A stretch of 64,000 nucleotides of DNA from Streptomyces venezuelae (GTDB taxonomy: Bacteria; Actinomycetota; Actinomycetes; Streptomycetales; Streptomycetaceae), in the NCBI RefSeq assembly GCF_008642355.1, contig NZ_CP029193.1, positions 4,426,001-4,490,000 of the forward strand. Reading direction: 5' to 3'. Both the position numbers and the translations under genes were made by a program. Positions 10,001 through 16,563 of the stretch are shown here, in pieces. Under the pieces are notes generated by a model. The model did no database searches, had not been told where the DNA came from, and saw nothing but the letters and a program-made list of their open reading frames with translations. Position 1 is the first letter of the stretch, and every line of letters begins with the position of its first letter.

Positions 10001-10335
10001 CGCAGCCGCCCGAGCCCGCGGGTGCGGCGGACGAGACGGCCGTGCTGCCCGCCGTGGGGCAGGACAAGGTGCCGCCGGGGTACTTCCGGGACGAGCGGCC
10101 CGCCGCCGGGTCCGCTTCCTCGCTCGACGGCGCCAACGACCGGACGCGTGAGCTGCCGCAGGTCGACGAGCGGGGCGTGCCCCGGCACGAGGCCTCCGAC
10201 TGGGCCGAGGAGACGCCGCTGGACGACCTGCCGTCGCTCGCCGACGAACTGCTCGGGTCGCACGAGGACGAGGACGACGCGGGTGACGACGACGGCGGCC
10301 GACGGAAGCGGCGTGGCGGCCGACGAGGCCGCTGA
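7084..10335 (+). CDS. tmk: Thymidylate kinase fused to an N-terminal MFS-like membrane domain
   Basis: 1083 residues in three parts. Residues 1 to about 500 form a multi-helix MFS-type region. Residues about 507-715 are dTMP kinase: P-loop GGDGAGKST near residue 513, the TREPGATP motif, and DRYIDSSVAYQG. From 715 to about 870 is a very long charged coiled coil rich in EEARRKAEE, followed by an Ala/Pro linker with five seven-residue EQKAPAP-type repeats and several DETAVLP repeats, then an acidic and finally Arg-rich C terminus. The kinase makes dTDP for DNA synthesis. Fusion of Tmk to an MFS-like half is seen in Streptomyces; the purpose is unknown. It precedes holB in the same direction. Confidence 0.93.
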   Translation: MTRAEQPTAGNPAPDDALVADSRERAVRALLRVPQLKRLWSAHLVGSVGDALALLVLVILALQSAIAEAAFGGGYRGVALAVTAVFGARVLATLLFGAVLLGPLTSLTSPGGPLDRRWTMVGADGVRAALLVVAPLWIDWTPDNALAMILVTSFVVGVAERFWTVAKESAAPALLPAPPLEGATVRPLPDHMDALRRLSLRTGFLSLPLAAATLVAITLIGNLLGAGLDWFELHQAGLTSFVAAGLFAASLSILYFLELPRTQTPRARSPLEGLRRPRTGTGTDKGRTGGIPLFVAACAAVSGAVAAAVAVAVLHAKDLGGGPVTYGLIVLALTGGTAVGIRTAPSLLPTLSRRRLLALAIALTGIALLAAGLVPDVTTVLLLLALSGVSAGVTANIGHALLDQEVEDYRRARTTEHLHAVVRLTLALGALIAPVVAALIGPHRMVNGKFVFDHGGAAFTLMLVGALLLPVAALVLAKADDRQGVPLRHDLLDALRGGDDPAQAPCATGFFIALEGGDGAGKSTQAEALAEWIRAKGHEVVVTREPGATPVGKRLRSILLDVSSAGLSHRSEALLYAADRAEHVDTVVRPALERGAVVISDRYIDSSVAYQGAGRDLSPTEIARINRWATGGLVPNLTCLLDVSPEAARERFTEAPDRLESEPAEFHARVRSGFLTLAAADPGRYLIVDASQEPEAVTTVIRHRLDLVLPLSEAEVKAQEEARKAAEEEARRKAEEEAARKAEEERLERERQEQLAKLRAEEEERKRRELEEAQRREAERQAEEARKRAEEARRKAEEEKARLLAEEKLRAAEEARRKREAEEEARRRAEAEERRLEKQRKAEEALLRAEEARRLAAAASAAAATAAAAPVAPAAPARKTSAAPAKTGPASEQKAPAPEQKAPAPEQKAPAPEHKAPAPEKKAPAAPSVPDNETTVPTPVVKPQPPAGAADETAVLPAIGAEGPSAEDTAVLPQPPEPAGAADETAVLPAVGQDKVPPGYFRDERPAAGSASSLDGANDRTRELPQVDERGVPRHEASDWAEETPLDDLPSLADELLGSHEDEDDAGDDDGGRRKRRGGRRGR
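9757..9861 (+). repeat. Five 21-bp in-frame repeats encoding EQKAPAP-type units
   Basis: Five consecutive 21-bp units within the tmk fusion gene encode EQKAPAP (twice exact), then EQKAPAP, EHKAPAP and EKKAPAA variants. The period is a multiple of three, so copy number can change without a frameshift. Confidence 0.85.
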
Positions 10336-10388
10336 GCACCGCGGCCGGGCCGGATTGTCAGAGGCGTCCCTCACAATGGCAGTCCGGC

Positions 10389-10500
10389 AGATCGGTCGGT
10401 TGGGCGGACCGGTCGCTCGGGCGGACGGATCGGTCGGGCGGACCGGTCGGTCGGGCGGACGGGTTCAGGTCGGTCCGGTCCGGGTCGGTTCGGCAGAACA
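10389..10500. repeat. Degenerate CGGTCGG-rich tandem repeats upstream of holB
   Basis: The 196-base gap between tmk and holB is made mostly of imperfect tandem copies of a unit like CGGTCGGTCGGGCGGAC, with about four full copies and a GGTCCGG-rich tail. No promoter is recognised in it. Confidence 0.7.
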
Positions 10501-10531
10501 GCATCAGAGCGCAGCGTGAGGCGGTGATCCC

Positions 10532-11737
10532 ATGAGCGTGTGGGACGACCTGGTGGGGCAGGAGCGGGTGAGCGAGCAGCTGGGTGCCGCCGCCCGGGAC
10601 GCCGACGCGCTCGTGACCGCCGCCGGGACGGACACACCGCCGCCGGAGTCGTCGAAGATGACGCACGCCTGGCTGTTCACAGGCCCGCCCGGCTCCGGGC
10701 GGGCCACCGCCGCGCGTGCCTTCGCCGCCGCCCTGCAGTGCACCAGCCCGGACCGCGCGCTCGGCGGCGCCCCGGGCTGCGGGTTCTGCGACGGCTGCCA
10801 CACCGCCCTGATCGGCACCCACGCCGACGTGGAAGTGGTCCGCACGGACATGCTCTCCATCGGTGTGAAGGAGACCCGCGAACTCGTCCGGCGCGCACAG
10901 CTGTCGCCCGCCGTCGGCCGGTGGCAGGTCATCGTCCTGGAGGACGCCGACCGCCTCACCGAAGGCGCGGGAAACGTCCTCCTCAAGGCCGTCGAAGAGC
11001 CCGCCCCGCGCACCGTGTGGCTGCTCTGCGCGCCCTCCCTGGAGGACGTGCTGCCGACGATCCGTTCGCGCTGCCGGCACCTGACGCTGCGTACGCCTCC
11101 CGTGGACGCGGTCGCCGACATGCTCGTACGCAGGGACGGCATCGAGCCGGACGTGGCGGCGGCCGCGGCACGCGCCACCCAGGGGCACATCGACCGCGCC
11201 CGACGCCTTGCGACCGACCCACGCGCGCGTGAGCGCAGGAACGCCGTCCTGAAGCTGCCGCTGCGGGTGGAGGAGATCGGCGGCTGTCTGAAGGCCGCGC
11301 AGGAACTCATCGACACGGCGACCGAGGACGCGAAGCAGGTCGCCGAGGAAGTCGACGTCAAGGAGACCGACGAGCTGAAGGCGGCGCTCGGGGCGGCGCA
11401 GGGCGGACGGATGCCGCGGGGTACGGCCGGTGCGATGAAGGAGCTGGAGGACAAGCAGAAGCGGCGCAGGACGCGTACGCAGCGCGACAGCCTCGACCTC
11501 GCGCTCACCGACCTGACCGCGCTCTACAGAGACGTGCTCGCCCTGCAGCTCGGCTCGCAGGTGGCCATCGCCAACACGGAGGTCCAGGACATGCTGCAAC
11601 GCCTCGCCCTGGCCGCCTCGCCCGAGGCCACGCTCCGCCGCATCGAGGCGATCAGCGCCTGCCGGACCGCCCTCGACCGCAATGTGGCGCCGCTGCTCGC
11701 GGTGGAGGCGATGACGGTGGCGCTGCGGGCGGGCTGA
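10532..11737 (+). CDS. holB: DNA polymerase III subunit delta' (clamp loader)
   Basis: 401 residues, AAA+ clamp-loader subunit. N-terminal VWDDLVGQERV is the RFC-box-like start. The P-loop region is modified (GPPGSGRATAA, with Arg replacing the usual Lys), as expected for delta', which does not hydrolyse ATP. Zinc-binding cysteines are in the CGFCDGCH segment. LEDADRLTEGAGNVLLKAVEEP is the Walker B and following motif, and SRCRHL carries the sensor residues (SRC). It loads the beta clamp with DnaX and delta. The gene follows tmk, the order known from many actinobacteria. Confidence 0.95.
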   Translation: MSVWDDLVGQERVSEQLGAAARDADALVTAAGTDTPPPESSKMTHAWLFTGPPGSGRATAARAFAAALQCTSPDRALGGAPGCGFCDGCHTALIGTHADVEVVRTDMLSIGVKETRELVRRAQLSPAVGRWQVIVLEDADRLTEGAGNVLLKAVEEPAPRTVWLLCAPSLEDVLPTIRSRCRHLTLRTPPVDAVADMLVRRDGIEPDVAAAAARATQGHIDRARRLATDPRARERRNAVLKLPLRVEEIGGCLKAAQELIDTATEDAKQVAEEVDVKETDELKAALGAAQGGRMPRGTAGAMKELEDKQKRRRTRTQRDSLDLALTDLTALYRDVLALQLGSQVAIANTEVQDMLQRLALAASPEATLRRIEAISACRTALDRNVAPLLAVEAMTVALRAG

Positions 11738-11831
11738 ACGGTCGCACGTCGGCTGTGGGTTGACGACTGCCGCCTTCACTCGTACGAGCGCGTTGTGTGA
11801 CCGTCCGGGCGCGGAGAGTTACTCTCGCGGG

Positions 11832-13439
11832 ATGGACAACAGCAGTCGCGGTCGTGGCGGTCGCCGCAGCCGTAGCCCCCGTAACCGTCTCCGCAGCCGT
11901 CAGCTCCCGCTCCGTACGGGCGGCATCCTGCTCGTGGCGGCGGGGCTGCTCATCTCAGGCTGCTCGAACGGGAGTTCACCCGCGGATGCCTCCCTGGCGT
12001 CGCTGTCCCGCTCGACACCGGCGGAACTCGCCCCGTTCTACGGGCAGAAGCTGAGCTGGCGCGACTGCGGTGCGCCCGGGTTCCAGTGCGCGTCGCTGAA
12101 GGTCCCGCTCGACTACGCGAAGCCCGCGGCGGGCGACATCCGGCTGGCGGTCTCACGCAAGCAGGCCACGAAGAAGAAGGGCCGCCTCGGCTCACTCCTG
12201 GTCAACCCGGGCGGCCCCGGCGGCTCGGCGATCGGATACCTCCAGTCGTACGCGGCCCTCGGCTACCCCGCGTCGGTCCGGGCCCGCTACGACATGGTGG
12301 CCGTCGACCCGCGCGGCGTCGCCCGCAGCGAGCCCGTGACGTGCCTCGAGGGCGAGCGCATGGACGCGTGGACGCAGACCGACGTCACGCCGGACGACCG
12401 TCGCGAGGCCGACGCGCTGCGCACCGCCTTCCAGTCGTTCGCGTCCGGTTGTGAGGAGCGGTCGGCGAAGGTCCTGCCGCATGTCTCCACGGTCGAGACG
12501 GCCCGCGACATGGACGTCCTGCGGTCGGTCCTCGGCGACGACAAGCTGACCTACGTGGGTGCCTCGTACGGGACGTTCCTCGGCGCGACGTACGCCGAGC
12601 TGTACCCGGAGCGCGTGGGCCGTCTTGTCCTGGACGGCGCGATGGACCCGTCGCTGCCCGCGCGCCGCATGAACCGCGACCAGACCGCCGGGTTCGAGAC
12701 GGCGTTCCGGTCCTTCGCGAAGGACTGCGCGACGAAAGGCGAGGAGTGCCCCCTGGGCGCGGGCAGCCCCGAGGACGCGGGAAAGCGCCTCAAGGCGTTC
12801 TTCGGCGAGCTTGACCGGCAGCCGCTGCTCGTCGGGGGGAGCGGCGGCCGGCGGCTCGGCGAGGCGCTCGCCACGACGGGCGTGATCGCGGCGATGTACG
12901 ACGAGGCGGGCTGGCCCCAGCTGCGGGACGCGCTCACCTCGGCGATGAAGAACAAGGACGGCTCGGGCCTGCTCGCCCTCTCCGACGGCTACTACGAGCG
13001 GGACGGCGACGGGAAGTACGCGAACCTGATGTTCGCGAACGCGGCCGTGAACTGCCTGGACCTCCCGCCCGCGTTCGCCTCCCCCGCGGAGGTGCGCAAG
13101 GGCGTCGCCTCCTTCCGCGAGGCGTCCCCGGTCTTCGGCGAGGGCCTGGCATGGTCCTCGCTGAACTGCGCGTACTGGCCGGTCCGCGCCACGGGCGAGG
13201 CCCACCGCATCGAGGCGAAGGGCGCGGCGCCGATCCTGGTCGCCGGCACGACCCGCGACCCGGCGACCCCCTACCGCTGGGCCAAGGCCCTCGCCTCCCA
13301 GCTCTCCTCCGGCCGCCTCCTCACCTACGAGGGCGACGGCCACACGGCGTACGGCCGCGGCAGCGAGTGCGTCGACTCGACGATCAACGCCTACCTCCTT
13401 GAGGGGACCGTCCCCGAGGACGGAAAGCGCTGCTCATAG
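11832..13439 (+). CDS. Secreted alpha/beta hydrolase, tripeptidyl aminopeptidase type (lipoprotein)
   Basis: About 535 residues, related to the Streptomyces SlpD/SlpE/Tap proteases. A basic N terminus, a hydrophobic core and the lipobox LLISGCSN predict lipidation and export. NPGGPGGSA supplies the oxyanion hole; GASYG holds the nucleophile Ser at about residue 245; the later DPATPY and GDGHTAYG segments contain the acid and histidine. A pair of late Cys residues occurs in the usual TAP-like C-terminal domain. The ATG at 11832 is preferred to the TTG at 11760 because it gives a normal signal peptide, though its ribosome-binding site is weak. The gene lies immediately before the tRNA-Thr gene. 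Confidence 0.88.
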   Translation: MDNSSRGRGGRRSRSPRNRLRSRQLPLRTGGILLVAAGLLISGCSNGSSPADASLASLSRSTPAELAPFYGQKLSWRDCGAPGFQCASLKVPLDYAKPAAGDIRLAVSRKQATKKKGRLGSLLVNPGGPGGSAIGYLQSYAALGYPASVRARYDMVAVDPRGVARSEPVTCLEGERMDAWTQTDVTPDDRREADALRTAFQSFASGCEERSAKVLPHVSTVETARDMDVLRSVLGDDKLTYVGASYGTFLGATYAELYPERVGRLVLDGAMDPSLPARRMNRDQTAGFETAFRSFAKDCATKGEECPLGAGSPEDAGKRLKAFFGELDRQPLLVGGSGGRRLGEALATTGVIAAMYDEAGWPQLRDALTSAMKNKDGSGLLALSDGYYERDGDGKYANLMFANAAVNCLDLPPAFASPAEVRKGVASFREASPVFGEGLAWSSLNCAYWPVRATGEAHRIEAKGAAPILVAGTTRDPATPYRWAKALASQLSSGRLLTYEGDGHTAYGRGSECVDSTINAYLLEGTVPEDGKRCS

Positions 13440-13479
13440 CCCTACGCGGGGGGTGTGCGGACCACCCCGAAAAACTGTG

Positions 13480-13485
13480 TAGACT
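13480..13485 (+). promoter_or_regulatory. Possible -10 element of the tRNA-Thr promoter
   Basis: TAGACT in the sequence CTGTGTAGACTTGG lies 38 bases before the mature tRNA 5' end. No convincing -35 is found at 17 bases. Confidence 0.4.
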
Positions 13486-13523
13486 TGGCCGCGTTGCTGA
13501 TCGCACGATGGTGCGGACGGCGC

Positions 13524-13597
13524 GCCGCCTTAGCTCAGATGGCCAGAGCAACGCACTCGTAATGCGTAGGTCTCGGGTTCGAATCCCGAAGGCGGCT
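13524..13597 (+). tRNA. tRNA-Thr (anticodon CGT)
   Basis: A 74-base cloverleaf. The acceptor stem pairs GCCGCCT with AGGCGGC; the D loop contains TAGCTCAGATGG; the anticodon loop ACTCGTAAT carries CGT; the T arm is CGGGTTCGAATCCCG. CCA is not encoded. The 3' part from the anticodon loop to beyond the acceptor stem is duplicated at 51,876-51,919, so the gene is the attachment site of the downstream element. The functional copy has its 5' half from the chromosome and its 3' half and terminator from the element. Confidence 0.97.
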
Positions 13598-13599
13598 CA
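13556..13599 (+). repeat. attL core, 44-bp direct repeat in the tRNA-Thr 3' end
   Basis: These 44 bases (CTCGTAATGCG through GGCGGCTCA) are identical to 51,876-51,919. They cover the anticodon loop, T arm and acceptor 3' strand of tRNA-Thr plus two further bases. Sequence before and after the repeat differs between the two copies, so this is the left junction of the integrated element. Confidence 0.95.
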
Positions 13600-13602
13600 G
13601 AG

Positions 13603-13638
13603 AAAGGCCAGGTCAGATACCAGCTGACCTGGCCTTTT
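13603..13638. terminator. Terminator behind tRNA-Thr, supplied by the element
   Basis: A 13-base stem (AAGGCCAGGTCAG pairing with CTGACCTGGCCTT) ends in TTTT. It lies inside the element just past attL and so replaces the chromosomal terminator now found beyond attR at 51,926-51,959. Confidence 0.85.
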
Positions 13639-13688
13639 CTGTTGCTCGGGGCATGACGCGTCACACGGCCGAAGCATCATGGATTTGC

Positions 13689-13712
13689 TTGCGTGAGCGA
13701 TGCGTGAGCGGA
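13689..13712. repeat. Paired TGCGTGAGCG repeats beside attL (putative integrase arm site)
   Basis: Two copies of TGCGTGAGCG (first preceded by T, second followed by GA) are separated by one base, 90 bases inside attL and just beyond the integrase stop codon. The same pair occurs 114-138 bases before both right-hand att copies (47,230 and 51,738). The arrangement fits arm-type binding sites of a tyrosine integrase. Confidence 0.65.
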
Positions 13713-13725
13713 GCCGCCTGGTGCA

Positions 13726-15327
13726 CTACTTCTTGGGCTTCTTCCGCTTGGCCTTCTTCTTGGCCTTGGCCTGGGCTTTCGCTTCGTCCTTCGCCTTCTT
13801 GGCGGCCTTGCGGGCCTTCTCCGCCTCGGTCTTCCGCTGGAGGGGGACCAGCTTGGCGGTGGCCTCGGCGGCGCTCTTGCCTACTTGGGGCAGGACGCTC
13901 TGGTAGATGTCCCGCGTGATCCGGGTGTCGCTGTGCCCGAGGGTGTCGGAAACGACCTTCACGTCGACGCCGGCGGCGAGCATCAACGTCGCCGCTCCGT
14001 GGCGCAGATCATGCAGCCGGACCGGAGGAAGACCCGATGCGACGACGAGCCGTTCGAAGAGGTCGGTCACCTTGCCGGGGTGAAGCCAGGAGCCGTCTTC
14101 CTGGGTGAAGACCATGCCGGTTTCCACCCAAGCCGATCCCCACTCCTCACGTGCCGCGTCCTGGCGTTCGCGGTGTCGCTTCAGGACCCCGACGGTGTCG
14201 TCGTCGAGCGCGACCACGCGGAAGCCGCTGTCCGTCTTCGGCTCGGACGTCTCGACATCCCACCCGTCCTGTACGAGCTGGGAGGAGACGGTGAGGGAAT
14301 GGGTGTCGAGATTGGTCTCCGACCACGGCTGCCCACACGCCTCGCCTCGCCGCAGACCACGAAAAGCGATCAGGTGCCACATCGCGTACAGCCGGTCCTC
14401 GGCGACGAAGTCGAGGAAGGCGCCGGTCTGTTCTGGCGTCCAGACCATGACCGGTGAGGGCTTCTCGCCGGTCCTGCGCCACCTGGCCACCCGCTCGTCC
14501 GTCCACACCAGAGCCTTGGGCTTGCGCACGGGGTCGAGTTCGACGTGCGCCGCCGGGTTGAAGATGAGGATCTGCTGGCCGATCGCGTCGTTCAGCGCGG
14601 CCCGGAGGGTGGCCTTGATGTGCAGCCTGGTCGCGGGCCCGGTCACGCGCCGGAACGGCGGCATAGCCTCGATCGCCGCCTTCATCGCCTTACGGCGGGC
14701 ACGGTTGTCCGGGCCCTTCCACGGGACAGTTGCCAACTCATCCACTGCCGCACGTCGCTGGGCGTTCTGCTCCAGGATCTCGGCGTTGGCATCCGCGATG
14801 GCCGTGAACATGTCGCTGAGGTGGCTCACGCGGAGACGGTCGAGACGGTGATGCCCGATGCGTGGCTTGAGGTGGACGCGGACATCGGTCTCGTACCGGC
14901 TCAGCCCCGACTTGCGGATGCGCTTCCCGGCGAGCCACTGGTCGAGCCATTCCTCGACGGTCAGACGGCCGATGAGGTCCTGACCGGACCTCAGACGCCG
15001 CCGCGTCTCCTCCACATCAGGCAGCGGCGCCTTCTCGTCACCGACCTCCTCCAGCATGGCCGCGATCAGCTCCATGCCCTCCGGGTCATCGGAGTCGGTG
15101 AGGGCCAGTAGGGACCTGACATGGTCGAGGTCGGCCTGGGCGGCCTTGAGGCTCTCGTAGCCGGCGCGGCTGAAGGAGCGGCGGGTGCCGTCTTCGCGGG
15201 GCGGGAGTTCCTGGCGTATGGAGTACGAGCCGTGCTTGCGGCTGGTGAGCTTGGGGCAGGACTTGCCGAGCGGCCTGCCGGTCTTGGGGTCGCGGCAGTA
15301 GCAGCGGCGGTGGGTGGAGCCCTTCAA
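13726..15327 (-). CDS. int: Tyrosine recombinase (element integrase)
   Basis: 533 residues. It catalyses site-specific recombination at the tRNA-Thr att site. Catalytic residues are visible: Arg about 326 in FRGLRRGE, a candidate Lys near 364 in EPKTDSG, His439-xx-Arg442 in HDLRHG, His465 in LGHSD and the nucleophile Tyr475 in IYQSV. The N terminus contains CYCRDP and a KSCPKL segment typical of actinomycete integrases, then a SAM-like arm domain. The last 45 residues are a Lys/Ala tail. The gene points toward attL, and its start overlaps the end of the XRE regulator gene by 4 bases, so the two are cotranscribed. Confidence 0.95.
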   Translation of the reverse strand: MKGSTHRRCYCRDPKTGRPLGKSCPKLTSRKHGSYSIRQELPPREDGTRRSFSRAGYESLKAAQADLDHVRSLLALTDSDDPEGMELIAAMLEEVGDEKAPLPDVEETRRRLRSGQDLIGRLTVEEWLDQWLAGKRIRKSGLSRYETDVRVHLKPRIGHHRLDRLRVSHLSDMFTAIADANAEILEQNAQRRAAVDELATVPWKGPDNRARRKAMKAAIEAMPPFRRVTGPATRLHIKATLRAALNDAIGQQILIFNPAAHVELDPVRKPKALVWTDERVARWRRTGEKPSPVMVWTPEQTGAFLDFVAEDRLYAMWHLIAFRGLRRGEACGQPWSETNLDTHSLTVSSQLVQDGWDVETSEPKTDSGFRVVALDDDTVGVLKRHRERQDAAREEWGSAWVETGMVFTQEDGSWLHPGKVTDLFERLVVASGLPPVRLHDLRHGAATLMLAAGVDVKVVSDTLGHSDTRITRDIYQSVLPQVGKSAAEATAKLVPLQRKTEAEKARKAAKKAKDEAKAQAKAKKKAKRKKPKK

Positions 15328-16010
15328 AGGCCGTTCTCCTCGGTGGTGCTGGGGTAGGTGCCGTGTGGGTCGGCGTCGGCAAGTTCGGGCGGCAGAAGTG
15401 GTGGTGTGCCGCCGCCGTCGCGGATGAAGGCGCGGGCGCTGCGAAGCCGGTACTTGGCCCTCTCGGCCCTTTCGGCGTAGTCGTCCCGGGCATGGGCGGC
15501 TTCCTCGCGTTCGGCCTGGTTGGGAGCCGTCTCAACCTTCCAGCGCTCGTGCTTCTCGCCTTTCAGGGCGGCCAGAGCGGCGCGTTCGTGGCTGGCGTGG
15601 GCACGGAAGGCGCGGAGCATCTCGTCCTCGACGTCGAAGCTCTCCATGTCGCCGGTGAACCAGCGCATGGCCTCCCAGGCCGGTTCTGGGTCGCGGAGCG
15701 GAAGCCGCTGGACGCGGTCGACGTAGCCGACGGGGTAGAGCAGGCAGATCGGGTAGGTGCGCAGGGCTTCGGCCAGGACCATGACCTCGACCAGGGGAAT
15801 CGTGGAGCGCCGGCCGGACTCCATGTTGGCGATCACGTTGCGCGGGATCGGATAGCCGATCTCCTCACACCTGTCGGCCAAGTCCTGGGCGCTCATGCGC
15901 AGCTCCTTCCTCCTTCTGCGGACCTCGGCGGCCACGGTGGCCAAGACCTGGTCCGCCCACTCAGGGACGTCGTCCTCGTCATCTCCAGGATCGAAACCGT
16001 GTTGTGTCAT
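15324..16010 (-). CDS. XRE-family helix-turn-helix regulator of the element
   Basis: 228 residues. The helix-turn-helix lies at about residues 27-85 (AAEVRRRRKELRMSAQDLADRC followed by NVIANMESGRRSTI). The remainder is charged and helical, with no second domain recognised. It is translationally coupled to the integrase gene and divergent from the excisionase-like gene, so it probably controls the integration/excision switch. An inverted repeat TGTGTC-N5-GACACA at 16003-16019 spans its own start codon, which would allow autorepression. Confidence 0.85.
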   Translation of the reverse strand: MTQHGFDPGDDEDDVPEWADQVLATVAAEVRRRRKELRMSAQDLADRCEEIGYPIPRNVIANMESGRRSTIPLVEVMVLAEALRTYPICLLYPVGYVDRVQRLPLRDPEPAWEAMRWFTGDMESFDVEDEMLRAFRAHASHERAALAALKGEKHERWKVETAPNQAEREEAAHARDDYAERAERAKYRLRSARAFIRDGGGTPPLLPPELADADPHGTYPSTTEENGL

Positions 16011-16019
16011 AGAGACACA
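16003..16019. promoter_or_regulatory. Inverted repeat over the regulator start codon (candidate operator)
   Basis: TGTGTC, five bases, GACACA: a perfect 6-bp inverted repeat in the 95-base divergent region between the XRE gene and the excisionase-like gene. The start codon of the XRE gene lies at its left arm and spacer. Confidence 0.45.
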
Positions 16020-16105
16020 TTAGCTTGGCGATGCTGGTTAGTGAGGGCCTGGAGCCGGACGTGATGACGCGTTCGCCGAGGGCTCAGTCATGAACGGAGC
16101 ACCGG

Positions 16106-16336
16106 ATGCGCAACACCGAGTCGGTCGAGCAGTCGAAGGGCATGACGCGGGAGGAGCTGCTGGCCCTGCCCGCCGCCGTTGACCTGGACACTGGCAACCG
16201 AGCCCTGGGCCTGGGGCGGAGTAAGGGCTACGCCCTGGCCAAGCGCGGCGAGTACCCGTGCAAGGTCCTGCGGCTGGGCAAGGCGTACCGGGTGGTGACC
16301 GCCGACCTGCTGGACCTGCTCGGCCTGGCAGCATGA
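16106..16336 (+). CDS. xis: Excisionase-like small DNA-binding protein
   Basis: 76 residues. The segment VDLDTGNRALGLGRSKGYALAKRGEYPCKVLRLGKAYRV resembles the winged-helix excisionase/MerR-like fold used by Xis proteins of actinomycete integrative elements: a helix with the sequence GRSKGYALAKRGEYP, then a basic wing. The start is an ATG with GGAG upstream. It lies next to the int operon, divergently transcribed. A role in directionality of Int is inferred from fold and position. Confidence 0.72.
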   Translation: MRNTESVEQSKGMTREELLALPAAVDLDTGNRALGLGRSKGYALAKRGEYPCKVLRLGKAYRVVTADLLDLLGLAA

Positions 16337-16563
16337 CCGCGCGTGCGCGTAGCAGACGATTCTGCGCGGAGCTGACACAGAAACGCTGGACTGTTGCCAG
16401 GCGTGGACGTACTGTCCGTGTTCCCTCGCGATGGCCAAGGAAGCGAGAGAGCCCCCGGCGCACCAACGCCGGAGGCTCAACACACTCCACTGCCCGCATT
16501 CCAACGAACGACCTGCGTGACCCGGGCCTGCATGCCCGAGATCACCGGATGAGGAGCTGCCCT

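Noticed and set aside
7408..10374. A 988-codon open frame opposite the tmk fusion gene
   Set aside because: Third-position bias fits the plus strand; the antisense protein has no domain, and the plus-strand protein has clear kinase motifs.
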